Below, piece by piece: positions 23,595 through 33,715 of a DNA stretch of 64,000 nt. Made by a program: the position numbers and the translations under genes. Under the pieces are notes generated by a model, which was given only the letters and a program-made list of their open reading frames with translations, searched no databases and was not told the origin of the DNA. Positions within the stretch are counted from its first letter, which is position 1; every line of letters begins with the position of its first letter. The stretch comes from Halicephalobus mephisto (Eukaryota; Nematoda; Chromadorea; Rhabditida; Panagrolaimidae). The DNA lies in the NCBI GenBank assembly GCA_009193035.1, contig SWDT01000008.1:744001-808000 (forward strand), given 5' to 3'.

Positions 23595-25370
23595 ATGAAT
23601 AGGAACAACGACACCATTCATGTGGTGAAGAAGTTCATAAAGCTCGATATCTTTTATTTAGTAAGTTTTTGAGACTTTAATTACGACTAGGAAGTGATAA
23701 GGAGGTATGAATACTGCAGAGGACTTGATTGATATATAGTAATTTGGATATATGATCGTCATAGTTAATTATTATTTAAATTTGTTATTTGAAGTGCTAT
23801 TTTCGACAATTCCACAAACCATCTCGTATAATGACCGAAAAAATGATTTACTTTTCAAATAAGTTACTATCCAACATTACCATTAGACCTGTTTATTTAG
23901 AAAATTAAAAACCATTGTAATTCATTGTTCGTTCTTTGTGTCCTGTACAGTATATTTTGAATTTTCTCTAGTAGAACACTAAAATATAAAAAGTTTTTTC
24001 AATATGAACTTCTACAGCGAAAGTATGTGTCTGTCTCGGACTGGTGCATCCTTACCATCGGGTCCTTCTTGGCAGCCTTCACGGGAGCCGGTCTGCCGCA
24101 TCTGGTCGATGTCGTGGGATGGATTCTGAACATATACATCTACACGAAGCCGACTAGTCAGGAATTTCATATCGAAATCTTACCTCTGTTAATCTACTTC
24201 TGTACCATGGCGATAATGCTGGCAATGATTGCTTTTTTCCAATTCATTTGCTTCAGACTTTGTGCCTTGAAGATCGCCAGAAGAGTCAGAAGAGCTTGTT
24301 TCAGAGAAGCTCTCTATCAGGACATAAGTTTCTATGGAACCGATATCCCTGACAAGATTCTGAAGTCCTTTGAAGCCGACGTTAAGGAACTAACAACAAC
24401 CATTGGAGACAGTGTTCCGAATATTGTAACCACCATTGCTCAATTCATCGTGGCAGGAATTACAGCTTACACTCTGAGCTGGAGATTGAGCATTCCCATG
24501 ACGATTTTCGGGGTTATTGCTTGTGTATGGATTTTGATCTTCAACGCGGTAAGTCAATCACTATACTCTTAGTTGGATAGATATTTTATGGAAAATAATC
24601 CTTCTAATTACTATCTGTAACAATGTATAGAGTTGTCAAAAAGCAGCTTCAATAATAATCTAGAATAGTGGCATAATGAAACATAGAACTAGTTACTATC
24701 CAAGCCGCATATTGGTGATCTCATAAATAACGGCCTTGACAAGATACCAATATAGTGGCTGATTACAGTGCTGAATCACGTTTTCAGTTATTATTCATTG
24801 TAACTTTTTTAAATTTTCGAATAGATAATCATTGATTTCAGTTGATCAAGAAACAAACCGCCAAAGAAAAATTGCTTGAATCCAAATTCAAAGAAACCGT
24901 GGATTCCAAAGATGGCTTTCAAAGTCACCTTCAGAAAATCCAAAAAACAGGAATTATCAAAGGTTTCCTCAATGGAACTCTCACTGCAAGTCTTCAATTT
25001 TTTATGTTCTTCGGAATGGCTATCAGCGCATTGTAAGTCTTACTGTGGGTTATATTGGTTTGTAAGTATTTACTTTTTTAGTTACGGTAATTGGCTGATT
25101 GACAACTATCTGATGAAATGGCCAGGATACACGTTTGTCGTCTGCTACACTATTGTCCCTGCCTTCATCAGACTGGCTCAATTACCATCTCAGATAGCTA
25201 CCCTCTCTTCCGCTTCCAGAGTCGGAGGAATTCTGAAGCTGGTAGAGCAAGCAGTAGGGAATGTTGAACTTCAGGAAACATCCGACTTGGACGAGAAAAG
25301 AAAAGCATTCCTTATTAGCTATGTCAGAGCCGAAGTTGGGGTTCCAAAAGAGGTGAACTACATTTTTTAA
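23595..25370 (+). CDS. P-glycoprotein-like first membrane half, no ATPase domain
   Basis: Exons 23595-23660, 24018-24548, 24842-25032 and 25082 onward, phases consistent, ending at TAA 25,368-25,370 if the last exon is read through (about 358 residues). It matches ABCB transmembrane domain 1 in order. First comes a helix start KYVSVSDWCILTIGSFLAAF then TGAGLP. Then a coupling region RRVRRACFREALYQDISFYG, a pair of helices around SVPNIVTTIAQFIVAGITAY, and a final segment with FYGNWLI and a RLAQLPSQIATLSSASRVGG stretch. A full transporter would continue into a nucleotide-binding domain; here the frame stops about 45 residues later. No Walker A, ABC signature or Walker B motif is present in any frame nearby. 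The alternative is that a donor at 25,353 joins to the 25,5xx exon, but the phases do not match. Confidence 0.7.
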
Positions 25371-25518
25371 AGGTTGAGAGATCATCCCTCTTAAATCTTC
25401 TTCTGTAATATCTTTCTTATCCTTTATGAAATTCTATTACAATAAGTCAACGTCGAGATTCAAAGCAAATCTTCTGCTTTAAAGTAAAGTATTGTTTTCA
25501 TTCAGTCTTCCATCTTTA

Positions 25519-27995
25519 ATGTCTTTTGTATCCCTCAGGAATACCAGTGCAGTAAACCTAGTCTTTCAGCGTCTTCATCACCACAAATCCCTTGCCTTCT
25601 ACCGTATCCGCCAAACAGCTTTCAGTCTATGGTACCTCTACTTTGCCGGATTCCTCTTCTGCGGAATGGTCGGTGTTTCGGCCGCCGCAATAACGAAAAT
25701 GAATGGCAACATGTTTGAATTTTACAATAAACCAAACATCCGTACGTTAAACTTTTTAAGATTGTTTACACTTCTTCTGCAAACATTACCTAATTTTAGA
25801 AGTCTACTTCCCTCGCGGGATCCGACATGCTTGGCAATATGTCGTCGTGGGATCGAGTATTTTGCTCTCTGGAGCTTTGATGGGAATAGTCTTCGGATAT
25901 AATTCGGAAACTACAGTAAAACGTCTAAGATTAGACCTCTTCGATTTCGCTAAAAGAAAAGTTTTGAAAAAAACTGATTTTGCGGCTTTGTTATCAAAAT
26001 TCACCGGATCTTGTAAAGCCGCCTTCGATCACAGATTAGCAGTTTTCTGGATTGGAATTTTGTCTCTCACTTGCGGTATACTGTCGAATATCCACAAAAA
26101 CCTTATTTTTACTTTCATGGCTGCTGTATCCTACGGATTACAGACAGTCATCCAGTTCTTCATCTTCAGATTTGCAGACATCCATTGTGATCATGCAAAA
26201 AAGGCTTCATTAAAAAAAGGAATGGTGAGTTTTCCATTAAGCAAAGAGGATAGTGACTGAGAAACTTGATAAATTACCTAGGAGAGTCACTATCCAAGTA
26301 GGAACTTAGTTGTCTGGATAGTAACTGAGAGATGTAATTGTCCTAATACGAATCTCGGATGGTGATTTTGTTCATCAAATATTTACCAATACTAGTCACT
26401 ATTCAATCTTATTTCCTGTTTCTCTTTCATAACCTCATGTCTGAAGGACTGAAAACCATATTTTACGTGATCATGGCGTACCAGTCTAAAGTCAAAAAAG
26501 TTGTTTATTGACTTTTACGGTAGTACTTGTATTTTTCAAAATTGTCAGTTGATTTCTAAAAAGTCAGGGAAAAATAACATTTTTAACAAAGAAAAATAAT
26601 AAAATCAGGAGTTTTAAGTTTAAAAAATCAATAATTATATTTATTGCGCAATATCCGTTTAAGCATAGACAACTCAAAGTATATCTTGAAAGTAAGTACC
26701 CTAAGGCCAATCAATTGATATATGGTTAATTAGTTACCGGGAAATTTAGTTACGCAATAGTTGTGATTTTGTATTTTACATTTACTGAGTGTCACGGAAC
26801 AGGAATCCGGTTCCGACACGAGATCCCCGGAAATCATAGAAATCCATTTATCCCTGAGGACAAATCAAGCGAGGCTCAAACTTCCAGTATTTAAGAAAGT
26901 TATCAAACCCCCATCACCACGTGGCAGATATTAGGGCTTTGTTATATCTTTTTGTGTTTATCTTTTATATTATCCTATTGTTCCCTAGATTTGGGTTATT
27001 CGTGTATTACTGTACTTGAATAAAGAAGGACTACTCATTCCCTCTGGCGGTTAAGACTGCGTGGACTACCTCAGGGTACACAACACTGAGAATATAAAAT
27101 AATTTTTTGTATTTTCTCATCTACATGTGGTTACGAAACTCCCAAAATACAACAATACTATCGTGAAATAGTTTTATTGCGGAATTACTTCAAGATGAAT
27201 TTTTGGAATTTTATAGAAATTCCGAAAACTGCATATTTCAGGAATTGGTTTAAAATTCCCACGAAATTTTGAAAAATACTAAATTTTCACAAAGTTCTTG
27301 AAAATTTCACAATCTTCGACCGAATTCTGGAAAATTTTATAGATTTTTGCAAAGTATTAAAAATTTTCACGAGATTCTCAAATGTCCCACTGACTCCTGT
27401 AAGATTTCTGGAAATTTCAGAATGTTCCAGAGCTTCTAAACTATTCTGGAATCTTCGACAAAATTATTTTAATAAAAAATTTTTTCAGAAGTTACTAGAG
27501 CATCTAGAATCCATCCCGGCTTCAGAAGTGGAGGATCGCCAACACGAAATTAGCAAAGACCACAATCGGTATCTGTCCTTCCAATTCCATAAAGATACTT
27601 CTAATGTCGTGGCCCAAGCCCTCAGATTCTCGTTTACTGTAGCTGTTCCTCAAGTAACTCAAAGCTTCACCTACTCCATCGGAACATTTTTGATCCTTGA
27701 CGGTCACACCAAACCTCTTGCTGTATATAAGTAGAATTTTTCAAAAATCAAATTTAAAATTAACTATTTTAATTAATTTAGGATTCTTGCTACAATGCAC
27801 GCAAGTGTGACAGTCGTAGCCAGTTTGGCCGCTTTCCCAAATGACGTTTACAACTGCAGATTGGCAGCTCAACACATAGATGAAGCTATCCCATTAGCCA
27901 ATTCTGTCATTGATGAAGTTAATCCATTAGCCAATTCTGTCATTGAAAATCGTCGTAGAAAATCATCAACAAGTTCCACAGACAGTAATGACTAG
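25519..27995 (+). CDS. P-glycoprotein-like second membrane half, no ATPase domain
   Basis: Exons 25519-25741, 25800-26224, 27489-27730 and 27782-27995, phases consistent, about 367 residues from MSFVSLRNTSA. An acceptor TTTTCATTCAG just upstream (exon from 25,505) would suit SL trans-splicing as a downstream operon gene. It matches ABCB transmembrane domain 2: FYRIRQTAFSLWYLYFAGFL, GIVFGYNSETTVKRLRL, FDHRLAVFWIGILSLTCGIL, FIFRFADIHCDHAKKASLKK, then SFTVAVPQVTQSFTYSIGTF and AAFPNDVYNCRLAAQHIDEA. Where the second nucleotide-binding domain should begin, the protein instead ends in a short polar tail with a duplicated PLANSVI motif and a Ser/Thr-rich end. Third-position composition and intact frames argue for a working gene. 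Function cannot be ATP-driven transport by itself. The 1.26-kb intron 26,225-27,488 contains a solo LTR. Confidence 0.72.
26247..26295. repeat. Inverted repeat GGATAGTGACT ... AGTCACTATCC
   Basis: A 49-base segment with perfect 11-base ends lies just after exon 25800-26224. Related GTTACTATCCAA blocks occur near 23,863 and 24,692, and GGATAGTAACTGAG near 26,320, so a small hairpin repeat family is seeded through this locus. Confidence 0.65.
26790..27085. mobile_element. Solo LTR with 5-bp target duplication
   Basis: The element starts TGTCACGGAACAGG and ends GGGTACACAACA. It is flanked on both sides by CTGAG (26,785-26,789 and 27,086-27,090). Inside is an AATAAA (about 27,018) followed by GAAGGACTACTC. 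Size 296 bp, TG...CA ends, polyadenylation signal and 5-bp duplication are those of a Ty3/Gypsy- or BEL-type LTR left after recombination. It lies in an intron of the second P-glycoprotein-like unit. Confidence 0.85.
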
Positions 27996-28301
27996 TCATG
28001 TCATTCCGTAGTGGAAGATTTTTTTGTTTTTGTTTGTACAATTTGATGACCGTGTTTGACATTAAATTTATTTTTTGTACAATGTGAACTCAAAAATAGC
28101 TAATATTCAATTTTTAAGAAAATTGGATGAATTATAAAAATTATTCTGTAATTTTTTGCATTTTTAATAAAAAAAATTATTACTTTTAGATTTTTACAAA
28201 AATTATATAGAATGGGACAATCGGACTCCAAACATAACATCAGAATTGAAAGTTACACTTCAGAATTGGAAAACTTAGAATCCTGAATTCTGAAAGCTAA
28301 A

Positions 28302-28530
28302 TGTTGGATTGTGGATGATCTATTTGAGCACAAACCACACCGCGTTGGTCCCGAAGCGAAATACCCTGAGGACCGACGAAAGATATACGATTGCCTTTTG
28401 GCGATAATTTGGAGATTGCACAATAATTTTTGTAGAGTTGTGTTTTATCTCGTGCCTGAGGCCCCAATAAAGTTTCTTCCTTATATTTGTATCTACACGC
28501 GGATCCGGATTCCCCAGCGACGATCCAACA
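28302..28530. mobile_element. Second LTR family: solo LTR
   Basis: 229 bp starting TGTTGGATTG and ending GATCCAACA, flanked by CTAAA and CTAAT (imperfect duplication). It contains CCCTGAGGACCGACGAAAG and CCAATAAAGTTTC, a polyadenylation signal. A diverged relative, interrupted by MITEs, lies at 48,232-49,087. Confidence 0.75.
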
Positions 28531-28906
28531 CTAATCTTCGACTCCGACTTTAGATTCAGAATTTGCGGATTAAAATATGTCTTTATAAATATTTTTTGTT
28601 CAGTTCTGACCGCAAAATTATAACATAAACGTTTTGGAAAAAAATGTTTGAATCGTAAGTGCCACATAACCTTACGATTCATTTTAAAAACTTAATTAAT
28701 CTTTTTTCATTTAAAAAGTTAAGAATAAAAAGCGTTTAAGTTGTGTAGGAGTAAATCATCTAAGATTTAGTTTATTCTCATGTCCAGTCACAGTAAAACA
28801 AGTTTTTAAGTCTTGGGGAAAATGATTCTTTGATCCTTCATTTCAGAGATAATCAAACAGAAGTGAGTTTAAGTTTAGTATTGTTCCGGATTCAATTTAT
28901 CTTCCA

Positions 28907-29252
28907 GGACGCTATTTGAAGTAAATCAAATCTTTACTGGTAAGAATCTAACTCGTCGCATCAAATCACATGTCATGCAAGATCAAGCAAAAAGTTCTAG
29001 TTTGTCTTAATTTACCTTGTTTTCTGTTGTATTGTATGGTGTGGTATAGCGGACCCTGCGAATGTGGGACAAACGTTGAAGATAAAGAAGAAGATTGGTA
29101 AGAATCTAACTCTTACATTCAAGCAGCATACGCCGCATAAAAGAGGGTTCTTGATCGAGTACTGGAAACGCAACCCGAATTCTGCTTTGGTTTCTGGTTT
29201 CGATCTCATCTTGATCAGCTTTTCTATTTTTATGACTGTTGTGATTTCCTAA
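28907..29252 (+). pseudogene. Orphan last exon of a CUB-like paralogue, interrupted
   Basis: After an acceptor (TTTATCTTCCAG) the frame reads TLFEVNQIFTGKNLT, matching VLSEVNQTFIGKNLT in the last exon of the 20.2-kb gene. It is then broken by a 158-bp insertion bounded by a repeat of TGGTAAGAATCTAACT (28,938 and 29,096). After it GKNLTLTF resumes and continues through KRGFLIEYWK to a hydrophobic tail ending FMTVVIS and a stop. No upstream exons of such a gene are present nearby. A broken duplicate is the simplest reading. Confidence 0.7.
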
Positions 29253-29319
29253 GGGATGCTGCAACGTAGGGAGAGAGATACTGGAGTCTTTTCAAAACAA
29301 GTCACAATCTTATTTTATA

Positions 29320-29505
29320 CAGTGAAATCTCGATATAACGCCCCAGGCTATAAGGCACGGTTTCAGTGCGTTAGTTTGGCCCGCATACAAATTTACGAGA
29401 ATTTAAGGAATTGTAGTCATATTCGACCCTCGATAAAAGGCACCCCACGATATAAGGCACGATTTGTCTGGGCCCTTGAGGGTGCCTTATATCGAGATTC
29501 CACTG
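29320..29505. mobile_element. Pogo/Tigger-type MITE
   Basis: Starts CAGTGAAATCTCGATATAAC and ends with the inverted repeat TTATATCGAGATTCCACTG, flanked on both sides by TA. 186 bp, no transposase. CAGTRGAAnCTCGATATAA ends and a TA duplication are characteristic of pogo-type DNA elements. Confidence 0.88.
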
Positions 29506-29509
29506 TATC

Positions 29510-29848
29510 ACAACATAACAACCACACAATAACATAAACCTCGTAAGGTTACGGTAGTCGTGCTAAGACCAACAAATCAGGGAGCACCGTCTGCATGACA
29601 TCTCTTCAAATTCCAACAATAACTATTTTTAATTACTGGAATTTAATAAGTAATAGCTGATGTTTTCTTGCAGTAAAATTCTCTTTAGGAAAAAAATAAA
29701 TTTATTAAATTAGTTTTGAGAAATAAATGACTCTTTTTCTTATGTAATAAAATAATAATTTTTTAACATTGTAATATCCCACTAGAGCAGATATAGAATC
29801 AATTCGAAAATCATACAAGAAGAATCTTCTTTCGTTGATGTGACTTCA
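29510..29848. other. Intergenic, no gene seen
   Basis: AT-rich, unique; no supportable feature. Confidence 0.5.
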
Positions 29849-30181
29849 TGATGTACTTGTGGCATAAATAACATACGTGAAATCCAATTATCACATTATC
29901 TCCTCAGGGAATCTCTGTTCTATCAACCGACGTAGCTAAATCGCAATGTAAGGCTAGGAAAACTGAATCCTCTGGAGAAAAAAATAAATTCTTCTATTCA
30001 ATCTATTGAACTGTTTGTGGAGCTCGGACTGACGAACTTGGGGAAATTTTTCCTTTCTATCCGCTTGATAATGTTGAATAAAATTATCTAACTACCTATG
30101 GTAGGAATCTCAATCCTCCACCTGATTCCGGAATCGTGTAACTATAGATCATTCAACATTTCACACACCCTCGAAGATCCA
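29849..30181. repeat. LTR-like direct repeat, left copy
   Basis: About 333 bp with TG...CA ends (TGATGTACTTG ... CCTCGAAGATCCA). It pairs with 31,996-32,341. Both contain ATAAATAACATACG near the start and GGAGAAAAAAATAAATTC in the middle, that is, TATA-like and polyadenylation-like signals. No target duplication, primer-binding site or gag/pol could be found. Confidence 0.7.
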
Positions 30182-30458
30182 TAATATATACCTTTGGGAG
30201 ACATTGGAGAAATACCGATTGTAAAGAATAAAGTTTCGAAATTGAAATTGACAGAAATAAATATAAATACGTCAGAAAATGACTGTATTTTTTACAATAG
30301 ATAACTTTGGGGAACTTTTGAAACAAACAACTTTCAGAATATTTGACAATTTTGCACTTTTTAGAATTAGAAATTTTGTATTTTCTTTTTTCATTCTTGT
30401 TTTTGAATAATTTGAATAAAGTTGACGATTTCATTTCCGAATGTAGATTCATCGAGGG

Positions 30459-31286
30459 ATGACGACGACTACGAAACCAAGGAATATCGTAATCAAGACG
30501 ACTTGTTCTAAATTTGGCGGATTCAAGCACTATATGAAGCTTCCAGATCGTTCACTTCTTCAGAATGCTTGTTACATCTTCTTTGGAGAGTTGGAAGTCA
30601 AAGTCAAACGTCCCGGACTTATCTTTGGTCGTGAAACTCCATGGGAACTACGTCCAGTTTATTTCAGTGTCTACAAAGGATTTTTGCTCGTTTACATGTC
30701 CGAAGAAGCCGGATATGGATTGCTGATTCCGAATGCTTGTGAAGTCAAATTCGAAGGAACGAGAATCAAGACCTCTCACGAGAAGATTCAATATAAATCT
30801 ATTTTGAAGATAATTTATGTTTTCGGAGAGCTTCATCTACGTTTCAAGGACGGAGATTATCTCAGGGCTTGGCGTACTCTGATCCTTGCTGCTCATCAAG
30901 CTCCGAAAACCCTGAATTCTCTCGGAGCTGAAGTCTGCAAGAAACTTCACAAAGACAATGCTAATTTCGTGGTTTCAGAACATAGGTTTCAGAACTCCAC
31001 TGATTCCCAATTGTCGAACGATATCAAAAATAAGAAAAATATTATTACTGTCACTAATAGACAAATTGGTACTATTTGCAAAAATATTAAAGTTTCTCAA
31101 ATGAACAAAGAATTTATTAATGAAACTAATGACAACTATTGGAAGACTGTAATACCGTCTACTTACGTTATTTTCAAAAATCAAACAGAAAAGAAGAATC
31201 TAATCAAAGTCGAATCTCCCTTTTCCTTCACCTCTGATTTCCAAAAGAGCTTCGATGATTCATCCACTGAAAACTCTAGCTTCTGA
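30459..31286 (+). CDS. PH-like domain protein
   Basis: A single open frame of 275 residues starting MTTTTKPRNIVIKT. Residues about 45-150 have a pleckstrin-homology-like pattern: GELEVKVKRPG, then WELRPVYFSVYKGFLLVYMS, GYGLLIPNACEVKFEG, FGELHLRFKDGDYLRAW and a C-terminal helix WRTLILAAH holding the typical Trp. PH domains bind phosphoinositides or proteins at membranes; the ligand here is unknown. The C-terminal 100 residues are polar, Asn/Lys-rich and AT-rich. AATAAA lies near 31,391. A donor-like CATAG|GTTTCAG at about 30,987 would join in phase to exons at 31,502-31,568 and 31,660-31,848, giving an alternative C-terminus (FIKSLTFPYRIFSF...), so a spliced isoform is possible. The gene lies between two LTR-like repeats. 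Confidence 0.65.
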   Translation: MTTTTKPRNIVIKTTCSKFGGFKHYMKLPDRSLLQNACYIFFGELEVKVKRPGLIFGRETPWELRPVYFSVYKGFLLVYMSEEAGYGLLIPNACEVKFEGTRIKTSHEKIQYKSILKIIYVFGELHLRFKDGDYLRAWRTLILAAHQAPKTLNSLGAEVCKKLHKDNANFVVSEHRFQNSTDSQLSNDIKNKKNIITVTNRQIGTICKNIKVSQMNKEFINETNDNYWKTVIPSTYVIFKNQTEKKNLIKVESPFSFTSDFQKSFDDSSTENSSF

Positions 31287-31501
31287 AAGTAACAAGAAGA
31301 TTGAATAGGAAAAATCTCATCTTAGACCTTGTGTAATTTTCCTTAACGGATCAGAGTTGAATTTACCTTTGAAATTTAACATTAACAAAAATAAAGAATA
31401 ACGTAGGTTTTTATATCGATTTAAATTTTCCACATTTATTTCAATTTTAGAATTTTTCAGTGATAATTGCGTTACTGCTTTTCATCCATTATTTAATTTC
31501 A

Positions 31502-31848
31502 GTAAAGCTGCATCCGTGACTTCTGTCGACGATGTCAATATTCTTAATGAATCAGAATCTTTCATTAAGTAAGTTTAGTCTTCATAGAGTTACTGTAAGC
31601 ATCAATTCAGACAGCTTCTTCTTCGTTAATTAAACACTGAAATCTTTCGTCCTATTAGAAGTTTGACTTTCCCATACCGTATTTTTTCGTTCATTGGAAA
31701 CTTGAAAAACTCAAAACTTATGAAATTTTCGAAAATTAAAGAAAATTATTTTTTCGAGAACCAGAAAACAGAAGATCAAATCCAGAAGGTTCAGCATTCG
31801 TCCAGAATCAGTTTCGATCTCATTCCAGAAGTCAGAAATCCGACTTAA
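31502..31848 (+). other. Candidate alternative 3' exons of the PH-like gene
   Basis: TTTAATTTCAG precedes an open stretch 31,502-31,568 (KAASVTSVDDVNILNESESF) ending in GTAAGT. A TATTAG acceptor starts a second open stretch to TAA at 31,848 (SLTFPYRIFSFIGNLKNSKL...). Both splice phases agree with each other (AA|A). Their link to the 30,459 gene depends on an internal donor; otherwise they are remnants of a neighbouring paralogue. AATAAA at about 31,959. Confidence 0.4.
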
Positions 31849-31995
31849 AAAAGAATCACATCTTTAATTAAATTTTTAATTCTGTCGAAAAAGTTGTTCG
31901 AAAATGTGAAGAAAGTCACATTTGACGTCACTAAATCATTCAATATTATGATTGAAGAATAAAAACATCAATTGGAAACTTATCGATGTTAAATT

Positions 31996-32341
31996 TGTTA
32001 CGTTTGTAGTATAAATAACATACGTTAAATCCAATTATCACATTATCCTCTCAGGGAGTCTCCGTTCTATCAGCCGATGTAACTAAATCGCAATGTAAGG
32101 CTAGAAAAACTGAATCCTCTGGAGAAAAAAATAAATTCTTCTATTCAATCTATTTGGATTTCTGTGAAGCTCCGTCGGTTCTAGTTAACAACCCTGAGGG
32201 GATATCTCCTTTCTATCCGCTTGATAATGTTAAATAAAATTATCCAGAAAACTGCTTATGGTAGGAGTCTCAATCCTCCACCTGATTCCGGAATCGTGTA
32301 ACTATAGATCATTCAACATTCCGCATACCCTCGAAGACCCA
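31996..32341. repeat. LTR-like direct repeat, right copy
   Basis: Starts TGTTACGTTTG and ends CCTCGAAGACCCA. It is closely similar over its length to 29,849-30,181 (for example TTCTATTCAATCTATT, CTATCCGCTTGATAATGTT, CTCAATCCTCCACCTGATTC), with a diverged middle at about 32,158-32,205. Confidence 0.7.
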
Positions 32342-32622
32342 AGACTACACGTTGTACAACAAAAATCGAATTATTTCTATAATTTTTTTCTCATCAACTT
32401 TCTTCAACTTTTGTTAATACTGTAGATACTAAGTAACTTACTAAAAGCCAACAACTTCCACATTTGATCCAACTCTACAACTACTTCAAAAAATATCAAA
32501 AAATACTGTAAATCTTTCCTCATTATCTATCACTAGTTTCTAACTTCAAAGTTCAACATAGTTTTTCAAAAATACTTTTATGGTTTTGATACCACAATCT
32601 CTCAAAATTAAATACTCGTGTT
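32342..32622. other. Intergenic; 3' flank of the GSKIP-like gene
   Basis: AT-rich. Nothing else can be supported. Confidence 0.4.
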
Positions 32623-33074
32623 TCAACTAGATTGAGATTCGGCCAGTTTGCTCAACTTGTCCGCCAACGCTCCTCCGAACTTCTCTCGATACTGGGGAGA
32701 CACGACGTCGAGGAGCATGTAGATGGATTCGAAGTAACGAGAATGAAGTTCTAATTTTCTGAAGTCTCCATTCATCGAGTCTTCTTTATCCGAACAGATC
32801 CTCCAGCCCTTCTGAGTCAATTCAACACAATATGTAGATCCTGAAATTTAAAATTAATTATTGTAAAAAAATAAAATTTACCTTCCAAAGTTATCATGTT
32901 CAAAAAAATCAATTCAGGAGTTCTGGATAAAACTTCGCTGATGCAGATGGACTTGACGAAAGGGGATATCTCTCGAACGGCCGAAATCGCTTCAATCTCC
33001 AGTTGGCTTAGTTGAGAACAGGCTTCACATCCAGAACCTCCAGAATCATTCGAGTTTTTTCTGTCTTCAGACAT
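32623..33074 (-). CDS. GSKIP-domain protein
   Basis: Two exons, 33074-32882 and 32840-32623, phase 1, 136 residues, close to the length of vertebrate GSKIP. The hallmark order is present: an N-terminal helix region EIEAISAVREISPFVKSICI, SEVLSRTPELIFLNMITLEG, the split STYCVELTQKGWRICS, then YFESIYMLLDVVSPQYREKF and GGALADKLSKLAE. In vertebrates GSKIP binds glycogen synthase kinase 3β and the PKA regulatory subunit; the same partners here are an inference from family. An acceptor TTTATTTTAG directly abuts the ATG, as expected for SL trans-splicing. Confidence 0.85.
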
Positions 33075-33550
33075 CTAAAATAAAAATTAAAAATTTCCAA
33101 AAATTCGACGAAACGCTCTAGAATCCATCTTAAAGATAAAAAGATAAAAGGGGCCAGTAATCGAGTTTGACGGAACTTCCCAAATCCGCAGGTATCCGGA
33201 AGTTCTGGCAAACTGCTGGGTGGGATAAAGACGGACTTGCCACTAATCCTTAGGGTCAACTATGACCTTTACGGGTCCCCTGGAGCCAGCACTCGGACTC
33301 GCCCTGTCTTCCACATTGAATATGTCTTCATTTCGCTCCAAAATGATCTCGAAGGAAATTTTCAAGTTTTTAAAAACAAAATTCAACGTAGTGATTTCGT
33401 AATCTTATATGATTTTATAATCAATTTTTTAGAATTATCTATTTCAAAACGAATCTGGAACCTTCTGAATTCTACCTATATGAAGCACAAAACCCATCAT
33501 CGAAAACTAACAACTATAGATTACAAGTAAAGGTTAAAAGACACCCATAA
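33075..33550. other. Intergenic with low-copy repeat block
   Basis: A GC-richer part (33,150-33,320) includes the block related to 19,723-19,775. No gene I can support. Confidence 0.4.
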
Positions 33551-33715
33551 TCAATCCAATCTGAAGCATTGGATGCGAAGACGGATCAGAACGGTCTGAT
33601 GTCCGATGTCAACACCGGCTTCCTTTGAGCCTTGAACGGCTCTAGAGCGTTCTTGGCATTTCCCAATCCTGTCCACTACGTACGAGTTGCCAGTCTTAGC
33701 GCAGATTTCACACAT
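33551..33715 (-). CDS. Small Cys-containing ORF, 54 residues
   Basis: Starts MCEICAKTGNSYVVDRIGKC, preceded by an in-frame stop (TGA) seven codons upstream, and ends at TGA 33,551. The sequence stands out from its AT-rich surroundings by higher GC, including at third codon positions, and has a CxxC near the start and two more Cys. It could bind zinc. No family recognised; it may also be one exon of something larger or a conserved non-coding block. Confidence 0.4.
   Translation of the reverse strand: MCEICAKTGNSYVVDRIGKCQERSRAVQGSKEAGVDIGHQTVLIRLRIQCFRLD

Noticed and set aside
25492..25518. Upstream start of the second membrane unit at a TTG codon
   Set aside because: TTG is not a likely start; the ATG at 25,519 follows a good acceptor.
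29849..32341. Complete LTR retrotransposon
   Set aside because: No gag/pol, primer-binding site, polypurine tract or target duplication could be found; described only as LTR-like repeats.
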